A stretch of 27,586 nucleotides of DNA from an uncultured Asticcacaulis sp. (GCA_946482045.1 CAMLPZ010000020.1:1-27586), one strand, 5' to 3'; shown: positions 7,443-15,513, numbered from the stretch's first letter. A program made the numbers and translations. Notes: generated from the letters alone by a model not told the origin.

Positions 7443-7899
7443 AGTATTGAGTTTGTCTTTGGCCCTTGCCGCGCCCGCCGCCATGGCCCAAACGGCCGAA
7501 GACAATCTGAAAACCGGCCAGGATTTCCTGGCCAAGGTCGAGAAGCAGCCGGGCGTCGTCAAGCTGCCGTCGGGCGTCATGTATCGCGTCATTTCGCGGT
7601 CCAAGACCCCAGGCGCCCAACCGACCGTTCGGGACGTTGTGACCCTTCATTACGAAGGCAAGCTGATCAACGGCAGCGTCTTCGACTCGTCCTATGCCCG
7701 CAACGAGCCGGCCACCTTCCCGCTTGGCCGTCTGGTCCCGGCCTGGCAGCAGGCCATCCCGCAAATGCACGTCGGCGACGAGATCATTCTCTACACGCCG
7801 CCGTCCGAAGCCTATGGCGAACGCGACCTCAGCCCGGACATTCCGCCCAACTCGACGCTGATCTTCCGCGTCCGTCTCTTCAGCATCGGTCAACAGTAA
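7423..7899 (+). CDS. Secreted FKBP-type peptidyl-prolyl isomerase
   Basis: This prolyl cis-trans isomerase is probably periplasmic. The 158-residue product has a Sec signal peptide (MRSAWIKVLSLSLALAAPAAMA, cut before QTAEDN), a short helical segment with a repeated FLAKVEKQPGV unit, and one FKBP domain (about residues 45-155). That domain holds VTLHYEGKLINGSVFDSS, the PLGRLVPAWQQAIPQM segment and the ending IPPNSTLIFRVRL. I chose the ATG at 7423 because AGGAG lies eight bases upstream inside the end of ilvA and because it yields a clean signal peptide. It is followed after a single base by a second FKBP gene with a near-identical core, so the two are a tandem duplication. Confidence 0.93.
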   Translation: MRSAWIKVLSLSLALAAPAAMAQTAEDNLKTGQDFLAKVEKQPGVVKLPSGVMYRVISRSKTPGAQPTVRDVVTLHYEGKLINGSVFDSSYARNEPATFPLGRLVPAWQQAIPQMHVGDEIILYTPPSEAYGERDLSPDIPPNSTLIFRVRLFSIGQQ

Positions 7900-7900
7900 C

Positions 7901-8422
7901 ATGGCTTCCAAACGTTTCTTCGTATCCGCCGCCGCGATGCTCGCCCTCACCGGCTGCGGCGAGTCGATGGACAAGATCGAGCAGGAAATGGCCGCGCGCG
8001 AAGCCTCCCAGTCATCGATCGCCGCCGCCAACCTGGCCGAAGGTGAAAAGTTCCTGGCCGAACGCGCCAAGGAACCCGGCATGATCGTCCTGCCCTCCGG
8101 CGTGATGTACAAGGTCGTGTCGCGCGCCTCGACACCTGGCCCACAGCCCACGGTCAGCGACACGGTGACGATCAACTACGAAGGCAAGCTTTTGAACGGC
8201 AATGTCTTCGACTCGTCCTATGCCCGCAACGAGCCGGCGACCTTCCCGCTCGGCCGTCTGGTCCCTGCGTGGCAGGAGGTTATCCCGCTGCTCAAGACAG
8301 GCGACGAGATCATCATGTATACCCCGCCCAGCCAGGCCTATGGCGAACGCGATGCCGGCGATATACCGCCGAACTCGACGCTGATTTTCCGCATCCAGCT
8401 CTTAGGCGTCCAGGGCAAATAA
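7901..8422 (+). CDS. FKBP-type peptidyl-prolyl isomerase, lipoprotein
   Basis: This second FKBP is 173 residues long. Its N-terminus MASKRFFVSAAAMLALTGC carries a lipobox (L-T-G-C, cysteine 19), so it is likely anchored in a membrane on the periplasmic side. A charged, probably helical linker (about 20-60) precedes one FKBP domain with YEGKLLNGNVFDSS and IPPNSTLIFRIQL. It starts one base after the stop of the preceding isomerase. A 24-residue stretch beginning VFDSSYARNEPATFPLGR is identical in both proteins and the matching 72 bases differ at four positions. One paralog is soluble and the other membrane-anchored, which suggests different client locations. Confidence 0.93.
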   Translation: MASKRFFVSAAAMLALTGCGESMDKIEQEMAAREASQSSIAAANLAEGEKFLAERAKEPGMIVLPSGVMYKVVSRASTPGPQPTVSDTVTINYEGKLLNGNVFDSSYARNEPATFPLGRLVPAWQEVIPLLKTGDEIIMYTPPSQAYGERDAGDIPPNSTLIFRIQLLGVQGK

Positions 8423-8427
8423 GATGA

Positions 8428-8462
8428 CATATCCTATAAGATATGATATCTTATAGGATATG
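8428..8462. promoter_or_regulatory. 35-bp perfect palindrome: toxin-antitoxin operator/promoter
   Basis: Two perfect 17-base arms (CATATCCTATAAGATAT and its complement) flank a central G at 8445. The sequence is AT-rich in a GC-rich genome and contains TATGAT (8442-8447) and TATAAG, which resemble -10 hexamers. It begins six bases after the stop of the second FKBP gene, and its last three bases are the ATG of the toxin gene. Ribbon-helix-helix antitoxins bind such dyads to autoregulate their operon, so this is very probably the operator. Confidence 0.85.
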
Positions 8463-8885
8463 CTTCGCGTCGTTATGGACACGTCTGTAGTCGTTGCCGC
8501 CCTGAGAAGTCGGGATGGCGCGAGTAATGCCTTATTGCGGGAAGTCGCGACGGGCAGACTGCGCCCCTTGGCAACGACAGCTTTGTTCCTTGAATATGAA
8601 GCTGTCCTGAAGCGTCCTGAACACCGGCTTGTACACGGTTTCACGTCGGCTGAAGTGGATGCTTTCCTCGCGGCCTTTGCCAGCGCATGCGAAGGCGTGG
8701 ATGTCAATTTCCTCTGGCGGCCGCAACTGAGCGATCCGAATGATGAAATGGTCCTCGAAGCAGCGATTAATGGACGGGCAACAGTGCTCGTCACGCACAA
8801 TATCAAAGACTTCATAGGCGTTGCGAACAGATTTGGTCTTCGCGTGCTGACGCCGGGTGACTTGCTCAAGGAGTTGCGGACATGA
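8460..8885 (+). CDS. PIN-domain toxin of a toxin-antitoxin pair
   Basis: The 141-residue protein starts MLRVVMDTSVVVAALRSRDG, the hallmark first strand of PIN-domain ribonucleases with catalytic Asp 7. It also has a conserved Glu in ALFLEYEAVLKR and the SDPNDEMVLEAA motif with further acidic residues. VLVTHNIKDF follows, where one of the usual acids is Asn, as in the 'putative toxin, PIN family' group. PIN toxins cut RNA, often tRNA or mRNA; the actual target is unknown. The ATG is the last codon of the 35-bp palindrome. AGGA sits only one base before it, too close for normal initiation, so the message may be leaderless. The toxin comes first and overlaps the antitoxin by ATGA. Confidence 0.88.
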   Translation: MLRVVMDTSVVVAALRSRDGASNALLREVATGRLRPLATTALFLEYEAVLKRPEHRLVHGFTSAEVDAFLAAFASACEGVDVNFLWRPQLSDPNDEMVLEAAINGRATVLVTHNIKDFIGVANRFGLRVLTPGDLLKELRT

Positions 8886-9127
8886 CGAAATCTTCCTATC
8901 CGCTGAAATTGCCGCAATCGGTCAAGGCGGCAGCCCAGCGCCTCGCTAAGGATGACGGGGTTTCGCTGAACCAGTGGATCGCCGTCGCGGTTGCAGAGAA
9001 AATTGGTGCAGTAGAAACGGCGTCAGCTTTTCTGCAAGCGAAGGCCGGAACTGCCGTTCCTGCCGAAATGCTATCGTTTCTTGATCGGGCAGGTCGTGAA
9101 GCGCCTCAGCCAAGCGACAAACTTTAA
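8882..9127 (+). CDS. Ribbon-helix-helix antitoxin
   Basis: The 81-residue protein opens with YPLKLPQSVKAAAQRLAK, followed by DGVSLNQWIAVAVAEKIG. This is the strand-helix-helix pattern of Arc/HicB-type DNA-binding antitoxins. The rest (about residues 46-81) is low in hydrophobic residues and is probably the flexible tail that wraps the toxin. The start codon overlaps the toxin stop (ATGA), giving coupled translation. The order toxin-antitoxin is the reverse of most VapBC loci. It should neutralise the PIN toxin and bind the palindrome at 8428-8462. Its 3' end overlaps the convergent molybdoenzyme gene by four bases. Confidence 0.82.
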   Translation: MTKSSYPLKLPQSVKAAAQRLAKDDGVSLNQWIAVAVAEKIGAVETASAFLQAKAGTAVPAEMLSFLDRAGREAPQPSDKL

Positions 9128-11298
9128 GCCCTTATCCGCACCGGCGTTGCCTTGAAAGCCGGTGTTTTGCTGCGCGGATCGACGCTGGTGCCGGTGAGCA
9201 CATTGGCTTCCGGGAAGTAGGCCAGAACACCGCCGCGCGCCACGTCGAAGGCGTGTACCTTCACATATTCCATCACGCCATGATCGGATTCGACCGTCAC
9301 CACGTCGCCATCGCTAATCCCGCGCACCAGCATGTCCTCGGCGTTCATCATGATGCTCCAGCGGCCGATCCTGCCGCGATAGCTGTCCGTGCGCTCATAG
9401 ATGATGGTGTTGAACTGGCCTTCCGAACGGATCGTGGTGAGGATAAGTTCCGCATCGGCGCGCGGCGGTAGCGGCCGGACAACAAAGTGCGCCTTGCCCG
9501 ACGGTGTATGGAAATCCGGAGTGTGAAGCAGGCGGCCGCGCACGTGAAACTCCTTTCGCGCCACGTCAATATCGGCCAGGTCTTCCATGCCGGGCACGAT
9601 CCGGGCAATCGCTTCACGGATGGTACGATGCTGTTTGAAGGCCTGGAAGTCGATCGGCGTGTCGAGCATCCGCGTCGCCAGGTCGCACAGGATATCGCTT
9701 TCCGGCCGCACCGTGCCCAGCCGGCGGATGCCGCCATCCGACAGGCGGACGAAGTTGAACATCGATTCCTGCGTCGTCGGCTGCCATTCCTCATCGCGCG
9801 CCGTCACCGGCAGGATCAGCACCTCGCCATCGCCCAGGCTGTTGACGTGGCCGCGATTGAGCGTCGTCGTGAGATAGAGCTTGAAGCCAATGCGTGCGAA
9901 GGCTTCACCGGCGAACCGGCTGTCAGGATTGGCCTCGTAAAGATTGCCTCCCATCATCATCGCCGCGTCGATCCGGCCGTCGTGCGCCGCCTGCATGCAC
10001 GACATGGTGTCCATGCCGCCGCCCTTGGGCAGGGTGATAGAAAACGCCTCCTCCATGCGCTTCAGCACTTCAGCGGCCAGCACCGGCTTGACCCCGATTG
10101 TGCCGATACCCTGGACGTTGGAATGTCCGCGCAAGGGCAAAAGCCCGGCGCCCGGCCGGCCGATCTGACCGCGCACCAGAGCCAGGTTGGCGATATATTC
10201 GACATTGTCGCTGCCGTTCAGGTGATGGGTAATGCCCATCCCCCAGGCGATGACAGCCTTCTTGGCCCCAGCGTAAAGTGTCGCCACGCGAGCGATATCG
10301 GCCTGCATCAACCCTGTTCGCGCCTCGATTTCCTGCCACGGCAATGCTGCGATATCGTCGCGGAAGGCTTCAAATTCCAACGTATGCGCGGCGATAAAGC
10401 CGTCATCCTGGGCGCCGGCTTCCAGCACGGCCTTGGCCAGTCCTTTCAGCAGCGCCAGGTCGGAGCCGATACGTGGTTGCAGGTAGTCCGAAGCGATATA
10501 ATCGCCGCCCTTCAACATCGATTTCGGGCTTTTCGGGATGGCGAAGCGGATTAGCCCCGGCTCCTTGGCCGGGTTGAGAATGACGACCTCGCCGCCCCGG
10601 TCGCGCACGCCCTTCAGCTTATGGATAAAGCGTGGATGGTTGGACGACGGATTGGCACCGATCACCATCACGAAGTCGCAGCGGTCGAGATCTTCCAGCT
10701 CGACCGTCGAGGTGCCCGTGCCAATGGTGGTGCCGAGGCCCACCCCCGTCGCCTGGTGGCAGTAATAGGAGCAGTTATTGACATTGTTGGTGCCGTAAAC
10801 GCGCGCCAGCAATTGCAGCACGAAGCCCGCCTCGTTCGACGACCGGCCGGACGAATAGAAAAAGCTGCGATCCGGCGGCGTCGCCTTGAACCGTGCCGCC
10901 GCCAGATCGAGCGCGGCGTCCCAATCGATGGCTTCGAACCGGTCGGCGCCCGCAGACTTATAGATGGGAAAGGCAAGGCGTCCGAGATGTTCCAGCTCGT
11001 GACCATCCAGTTCCTGAAGGTCGGTCAGCGGATGGGTCAGAACTTCAAGCGGAATGCCCGGCTGGATATCGGTCGACTGCGCCTGGATCGACTTGTTGCA
11101 CACCGACGGGAAATCGCCGGATTCGTTGGTCATTCCCCCCTTTTGACCGCCCATGCCAAGCCCGCACGCCTTACAGGTGTTTTTCGCCGTCAACGCCTTG
11201 GCGGTGTTGTCGAGTCCGATGCGCGTCGCGGTTTGAAGAGCATAAAGCACTTTCTTGGCACCGCCGCCGACCGTAGGTTTTGCAGGATGTCCGGACAC
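9124..11298 (-). CDS. FdhF/YdeP-family molybdopterin oxidoreductase
   Basis: This is a large cytoplasmic molybdoenzyme of about 724 residues, related to formate dehydrogenase alpha subunits and to E. coli YdeP, a protein linked to acid resistance but without a firmly known substrate. Near the N-terminus are CKACGLGMGGQKGGM and SVCNKS (Cys 42, 45 and 67 from the chosen start), consistent with an iron-sulfur site. These are followed by the cofactor motifs FFYSSGRSSNEAGF and NNCSYYCHQATGVGLG. A molydopterin dinucleotide-binding domain closes the protein (NTIIYERTDSYRGRIGRW). I chose the GTG at 11298, with AGGCGAG upstream, over a TTG at 11349 that has no site and adds unrelated residues. No electron-transfer partner or fdhD is adjacent. 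Confidence 0.88.
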   Translation of the reverse strand: MSGHPAKPTVGGGAKKVLYALQTATRIGLDNTAKALTAKNTCKACGLGMGGQKGGMTNESGDFPSVCNKSIQAQSTDIQPGIPLEVLTHPLTDLQELDGHELEHLGRLAFPIYKSAGADRFEAIDWDAALDLAAARFKATPPDRSFFYSSGRSSNEAGFVLQLLARVYGTNNVNNCSYYCHQATGVGLGTTIGTGTSTVELEDLDRCDFVMVIGANPSSNHPRFIHKLKGVRDRGGEVVILNPAKEPGLIRFAIPKSPKSMLKGGDYIASDYLQPRIGSDLALLKGLAKAVLEAGAQDDGFIAAHTLEFEAFRDDIAALPWQEIEARTGLMQADIARVATLYAGAKKAVIAWGMGITHHLNGSDNVEYIANLALVRGQIGRPGAGLLPLRGHSNVQGIGTIGVKPVLAAEVLKRMEEAFSITLPKGGGMDTMSCMQAAHDGRIDAAMMMGGNLYEANPDSRFAGEAFARIGFKLYLTTTLNRGHVNSLGDGEVLILPVTARDEEWQPTTQESMFNFVRLSDGGIRRLGTVRPESDILCDLATRMLDTPIDFQAFKQHRTIREAIARIVPGMEDLADIDVARKEFHVRGRLLHTPDFHTPSGKAHFVVRPLPPRADAELILTTIRSEGQFNTIIYERTDSYRGRIGRWSIMMNAEDMLVRGISDGDVVTVESDHGVMEYVKVHAFDVARGGVLAYFPEANVLTGTSVDPRSKTPAFKATPVRIRA

Positions 11299-11355
11299 GT
11301 TACTCGCCTGTCTTTTTGGTATTAAACGGCGGATAGCGCGCCCGGTCAATGCAGG

Positions 11356-12780
11356 TTACTTCAGCCCTGCCGCCGCAGCGCCGGCAATAACCTTGGCAAC
11401 AGCCAATTGCGTCGGTGGCGCCGCATCGTTGGCACAGGCTGCGGCCACAATCCCCGTCTTCGAGTTGAACAGCGCTTCGCCGTACCATGCGGTGTTTGAT
11501 CCATTGTGCCACAGTGTACCGTCGCTCTTAGCGATCCAACCCAGCGCATAGTCGCCACCGAACGGCGGTGTGTGCAGCTTCGCCCAGCTTTCGGCCTTCA
11601 GGAAGGTTTCCGGCTGATCGCGATGCGATGCCAGATAGGTCAGCATGTCGCCGACCGACATATGCACGCGCCCGGCAGGCCCAAGCGCCGTCGGATTGTC
11701 GTTCAACGCACCCGGTCCGACCTTGGCAGGCACGCGCCGCTCGCCTTGCAGGCTGTGACCCAGCGGCTGATCGATCTGACCCTTGGTTCCCGGCGCCCCG
11801 AAACCGGCCGTTTTCAGACCCAGAGGCCCAAACAGTTCTGCCTGGATCAGCGTTTCCCACGGCTTGCCGGTGACGGTTTCCAGCATGGCGCCAGCAACGA
11901 TGAAGCCGTTGTTGCTGTAAATCATCTGTTCGCCCATCGGCGCGGCCGGCTTCTGGTCGAGCGCCGCCAAGGCATAACGCAGACGTTCCGCGCGCGCGTC
12001 GGGAAGGGGATCGCGGGTATAAAGCAGCATGGCCGCTATATCGAGATTCGGTTGAAGGCCGCCGCGATGGCTTAGCAGGTGCAGCAGGGTAACTGATTTG
12101 TATTCGTCACGAATCTTGCCCTTGGTCCCCAGCGCCTCGCCGACCGTGCTCGTCCATGTGATCTTGCCGTCTTCGACCAGGCGAGCTGCCACGGTCGCGG
12201 TCATCGACTTGGTGATCGAGCCCCAGTGCCAGCGATCGCCAGCCGTCACCGGGATAGTGGATTCGGCCGAGCGTTCGCCGTCGCACAGGATGACTTGCGC
12301 CCCACCGCGCATTTGCCAGCCGGCGATCATGGCAGGTGCACGCGCATTGCGACGGGCATTGTTGAGGATCGCCTGGGTCAGGGGCTCCGCCGGGGGCGCA
12401 TCGCCCGTGTCTTCCCCGCGCTTCATGGTGATCGGGACCGGCGCACCTTGCGTGAACACGCCTTCAATTGTGTCCCGGTCCTTAAGCTTGCCTTCGAACT
12501 TGCCGCCGATCGATTTGAATTCCAGCACGATTGCCGTGCCGCTGATCTCGACCTTGGTGGCCGGAATCTCGGCATTGCCCTGATCGAGGCTGATAACCCG
12601 AGCGGTTTTGGCATCGGTAATGATCAGCCGCAGACGCAGCGACACAGCGCCGATATTCAGCCGTCCCGACCAGGTGCCTATGGCGTCCGGTGACGGTGGC
12701 TCGGCGGCCCTTAGCGGAAAACCAAACAGGCTGGCGGCCAGGATCAGACCCCCGGCGGTCGTGCGGCGCGTCATTGCCAT
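11356..12780 (-). CDS. Exported serine hydrolase, beta-lactamase / penicillin-binding protein fold
   Basis: The 474-residue protein has an N-terminal signal with twin arginines (MAMTRRTTAGGLILAASLFG, likely cut after LRAA). Next comes a beta-rich domain of about 100 residues (IGTWSGRLNIGAVSLRLRL) and then a class C beta-lactamase-like domain from about residue 135. The three active-site elements are present: S188-ITK191, Y288-SN290 and H425-NG427. The last replaces the KTG box, as in esterase-type and D-aminopeptidase-like members. Hydrolysis of a peptide or ester in the periplasm is likely; antibiotic hydrolysis cannot be claimed. The ATG at 12780 directly follows a strong hairpin whose 3' arm contains the ribosome-binding site. 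It is downstream of pgi on the same strand. Confidence 0.9.
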   Translation of the reverse strand: MAMTRRTTAGGLILAASLFGFPLRAAEPPSPDAIGTWSGRLNIGAVSLRLRLIITDAKTARVISLDQGNAEIPATKVEISGTAIVLEFKSIGGKFEGKLKDRDTIEGVFTQGAPVPITMKRGEDTGDAPPAEPLTQAILNNARRNARAPAMIAGWQMRGGAQVILCDGERSAESTIPVTAGDRWHWGSITKSMTATVAARLVEDGKITWTSTVGEALGTKGKIRDEYKSVTLLHLLSHRGGLQPNLDIAAMLLYTRDPLPDARAERLRYALAALDQKPAAPMGEQMIYSNNGFIVAGAMLETVTGKPWETLIQAELFGPLGLKTAGFGAPGTKGQIDQPLGHSLQGERRVPAKVGPGALNDNPTALGPAGRVHMSVGDMLTYLASHRDQPETFLKAESWAKLHTPPFGGDYALGWIAKSDGTLWHNGSNTAWYGEALFNSKTGIVAAACANDAAPPTQLAVAKVIAGAAAAGLK

Positions 12781-12826
12781 GGCGTCTCTCCCTCTCGGTG
12801 CAACAGTAGCGAGAGATCGAGACGCC
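12781..12826 (-). promoter_or_regulatory. Two-tier hairpin covering the ribosome-binding site of the serine hydrolase
   Basis: Outer arms GGCGTCTC and GAGACGCC (8 bases) and inner arms CTCTCG and CGAGAG (6 bases) are separated by symmetric 3-base internal loops and close on a 12-base loop. Read on the minus strand the 3' side is GAGAGGGAGAGACGCC followed at once by the ATG at 12780. The purine-rich ribosome-binding site is thus inside the paired arm. There is no U run, so termination of pgi is less likely than translational control. Confidence 0.65.
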
Positions 12827-12850
12827 TTACAAGTGAACTTTAGATAATGT

Positions 12851-14464
12851 TCAGCCCTTCACGCGCTTGATCAGGGCGGCGGTCGACGGATCGTGCTCGG
12901 CGGGCTCAGCGGCGGCGAAGTCCTTCAGAACGGCGTTGGCCAGGGTCTTGCCCAACTCCACGCCCCACTGGTCGAAGCTGTTCAGGCCCATGACGATGCC
13001 TTCCGCGAAGGTCTTGTGCTCATAGAGCGCCAGCAAGGCGCCGAGCGTTTCGGGGGTCAGGGCGTCGAGCAGGACCAGGGTCGACGGCTTGTTGCCGGGG
13101 CAGACCTTCTGCGGCGCGATCTGGGCGGTCTTGGCGTCGTCAAAGCCCAGGGAACGGCATTCGGCTTCCGAGGTTTCCATCGACTTGCCGACCATGAAGG
13201 CCTCGCCCTGGGCGATGACGTTCGACAGCAGCTTCTTCTGCATGTCGTCGGAGGCTTCCGGGTTCGACTGGACGGCGATGAATTCCAGCGGCACGACGTC
13301 CTCGGACTGGTGCAGCATCTGGAAGAAGGCGTGCTGGGCATTGGTGCCTTCGTCACCGAAAACGACCGGGCAGGTCTTCATGTCGAGCAGGTCGCCGTAC
13401 GGCGAGGTGCGCTTGCCGTTCGATTCCATCTCCAGCTGCTGCAGGAAGGCCGCCAGGCGGCGCAGACGGTGGACGTAGGGGATGACCGCACGGCTGGGGC
13501 GGTCGAGGCCGATGCGGTTATAAACCTGCGCGGCCGCCAAAAGAATAGGTGCGTTTTTTGCAAACGGCGCGGTCAGGAAGTGCTGGTCCATCTGGCGCGC
13601 GCCCGCCAGCAGGCGCTCATAGACATCATAGCCCAGCGCGATGATGACCGACAGCGAGACGGCCGACCACAGCGAATAGCGGCCGCCGACCCAGTCCTTG
13701 AAACCGAAGACGCGGTCGGGCGCGATGCCGTAGGCGCCGGTCTTGTCGGGTGCGGCCGAAACCGCGGCCAGGTGCTTTTTTGCGCCCTCTTCGCCAAGGC
13801 CCTTCACCAGCCATTCGCGGGCAGCGAGGAAGTTGGCGAGCGTTTCCTGCGTCGTGAAGGTCTTGGAAACTGCGATTACCAGGGTCTCGGTCGGGTCGAG
13901 GCCGGCCAGGGCCAGAGCCAGTTCCGAGCCGTCGACATTGGCGACGAAACGGATGTCGATCTGCGGATTCAGCGGCATCAAGCCCTGGAAGACGAGGCGT
14001 GGGCCGAGGTCGGAACCGCCGATGCCGATGTGAATGATGGTCTTGAAAGGCTTGCCTGTGCTGCCTGTGATCGTGCCCGAACGGATAGCGCCGGCATAGT
14101 CGCGCATGGCGTCGCGCGCCGACTTGACGTCGTGGGCGATCTCGTCGCCGCGCAGGCGCTTGTTTTCGGCGTCATTGTCGCGCAGGGCGACGTGCAGCAC
14201 GGCGCGGTTTTCGGAGACGTTGATGGCCTTGCCGGTCCACATCTTCTCGCGGGCCTCAACCAGGCCCGCCTTTTCGAACAGCTCGATGGCGCGGTCAAAA
14301 CCCGACTTCGACCAGCTCTGCTTGGAGACGTCGATATAGAGGCCGCAGATGTCGAGGCTCATGCGCGACAGGCGGTCCGGGTCGGTGCGGAACTGATCGA
14401 CGATGCGGGCGTTGTTATCGACAAAGGCCTGGGTCTTGAGGGCGTCGAGGGCAGTGCTGGTCAT
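12851..14464 (-). CDS. pgi: Glucose-6-phosphate isomerase
   Basis: The cytoplasmic enzyme interconverts glucose 6-phosphate and fructose 6-phosphate. The 537-residue protein has the sugar-isomerase core with IIHIGIGGSDLGPRL at 143-157 and the family signature DWVGGRYSLWSAVSLS near 257-272. It also has the catalytic-glutamate segment QLEMESNGK (E347) and the histidine in GTNAQHAF (H378). CPGNKPS follows near the C-terminus. The ATG at 14464 (MTSTALDALKTQAFVDNN) has TAGGAG five bases upstream. It lies between a glycosyltransferase gene upstream and the serine hydrolase downstream, all on the minus strand. Confidence 0.97.
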   Translation of the reverse strand: MTSTALDALKTQAFVDNNARIVDQFRTDPDRLSRMSLDICGLYIDVSKQSWSKSGFDRAIELFEKAGLVEAREKMWTGKAINVSENRAVLHVALRDNDAENKRLRGDEIAHDVKSARDAMRDYAGAIRSGTITGSTGKPFKTIIHIGIGGSDLGPRLVFQGLMPLNPQIDIRFVANVDGSELALALAGLDPTETLVIAVSKTFTTQETLANFLAAREWLVKGLGEEGAKKHLAAVSAAPDKTGAYGIAPDRVFGFKDWVGGRYSLWSAVSLSVIIALGYDVYERLLAGARQMDQHFLTAPFAKNAPILLAAAQVYNRIGLDRPSRAVIPYVHRLRRLAAFLQQLEMESNGKRTSPYGDLLDMKTCPVVFGDEGTNAQHAFFQMLHQSEDVVPLEFIAVQSNPEASDDMQKKLLSNVIAQGEAFMVGKSMETSEAECRSLGFDDAKTAQIAPQKVCPGNKPSTLVLLDALTPETLGALLALYEHKTFAEGIVMGLNSFDQWGVELGKTLANAVLKDFAAAEPAEHDPSTAALIKRVKG

Positions 14465-14498
14465 GGCAGCTCCTAATAATTTTCAAAACGCCCGATCA

Positions 14499-15473
14499 CT
14501 AGCCACGCCGGGCAATCGTCATCGGGTTCCATGTCAAAACTTTCGCCAGCCGTAAAGCGCCGATTCGCCGCGACGTCTGAATTTTTTTGCGGTCGCGAAG
14601 AATTGGTCCCATGCCGGCAAAGGCGTCATTTATGGCCTTCCACACCAGGCCACCCTTGCCTTTCAGCGTGTCCTTGACAGCCCCCAGGCATGTGACCACG
14701 GCATGAACCGGCAGGGTCAGGATGAGCAGGCCGAGTGGCATGTTCTTGGCATAGAGCCAGATACGATTACGATAGCCATGATAGAGCGCGAAGTCGGAAC
14801 GCACGCCTGAGGCCGCCGATCCGATGTGGCGAATGCGCGCTTCGGGCACCAGGCGGCAGGCGTGCCCAAGCAGCCGGGCGCGAAAACCGAGGTCGGCGTC
14901 TTCGCAATAACAGAAGAAGCGCTCGTCAAAGCCGCCAAGTTCTCGGTAAAGATCGGCGCGGATGACAAAGGCCGCGCCGCACGGGGAAAAGGTCTCGCGC
15001 GCGTCCACCTGCGCCGGCAGGGTCTGGCCAAAACCTGAACGATAGGGAAAGCCGAAAAAGGTCAGGCTATCGCCAAGCCCATCGAGCCGCGACGGGTTAT
15101 TGTCCTCTATCTGTAAAGCCGTGAACATAGCGGTGTCGGGGTGGTTCTGGATCGCCACACGCATGGCCTCAAGCCAGCCGGGCTCGGCAAAGGCATCGGG
15201 ATTGATAAAACCCAGCCAGTCGCCGGTTGCCTGAGCCGCGGCGCGGTTATTGCCTTCGGCAAAGCCGAGATTGCCGCCGTTGTCGATGATCTTGACCGTT
15301 GGGTATCTCGTCCGCAACGCGTCGAGGTCCATATCATTCGAGCCGTTGTCGGCAAGAATGACCTCGTCGGCGCCCAATTTGGTCGCAGCATCCAGACAGC
15401 GTTCGATATAGGCACTGCTGTTGTAGCTCAGGATGATCAGGCTGAAGCGTGGTATCTGTTTCTCTGACGGCAT
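14499..15473 (-). CDS. Family 2 glycosyltransferase
   Basis: This enzyme transfers a sugar from a nucleotide donor, probably onto a cell-surface polysaccharide or lipid-linked glycan at the inner membrane. The 324-residue product has the GT-A fold markers in order: SLIILSYNS (11-19), LADNGSNDMD (40-49), GNLGFAEGNN (67-76) and GFINPDAF (88-95, metal-binding position). SPCGAAFVIR and FCYCEDADLGFR (187-198, catalytic acid region) follow. A hydrophobic stretch near residues 245-265 may bring it to the membrane. The rhamnosyltransferase-like subgroup is possible but the acceptor is unknown. The ATG at 15473 lies immediately beside a palindromic repeat; the frame stays open through that repeat to 15536, but that part encodes repeat-derived peptide and I exclude it. 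Confidence 0.9.
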   Translation of the reverse strand: MPSEKQIPRFSLIILSYNSSAYIERCLDAATKLGADEVILADNGSNDMDLDALRTRYPTVKIIDNGGNLGFAEGNNRAAAQATGDWLGFINPDAFAEPGWLEAMRVAIQNHPDTAMFTALQIEDNNPSRLDGLGDSLTFFGFPYRSGFGQTLPAQVDARETFSPCGAAFVIRADLYRELGGFDERFFCYCEDADLGFRARLLGHACRLVPEARIRHIGSAASGVRSDFALYHGYRNRIWLYAKNMPLGLLILTLPVHAVVTCLGAVKDTLKGKGGLVWKAINDAFAGMGPILRDRKKIQTSRRIGALRLAKVLTWNPMTIARRG

Positions 15474-15513
15474 GCCCCTCACCCTAGCCCTCTCCCCGCA
15501 AGCGGGGAGAGGG
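15474..15513. repeat. REP-like palindromic element, copy 1
   Basis: A 40-base element directly abuts the glycosyltransferase ATG. Its core has 12-base arms CCCTCTCCCCGC and GCGGGGAGAGGG around AA. The flank GCCCCTCACCCTAG supplies, on the minus strand, AGGG eight bases before the start codon, so the gene's ribosome-binding site comes from the repeat. This type of element is scattered through many alphaproteobacterial genomes. Confidence 0.85.

Noticed and set aside
11299..11349. TTG start for the molybdoenzyme gene
   Set aside because: No ribosome-binding site, and the added residues have no family similarity; the GTG at 11298 is better.
12893..14476. Long open frame of 527 codons on the strand opposite pgi
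   Set aside because: It mirrors pgi completely and its product shows only the Gly/Ala/Asp/Arg-rich composition of an antisense frame in GC-rich DNA; pgi is certain.
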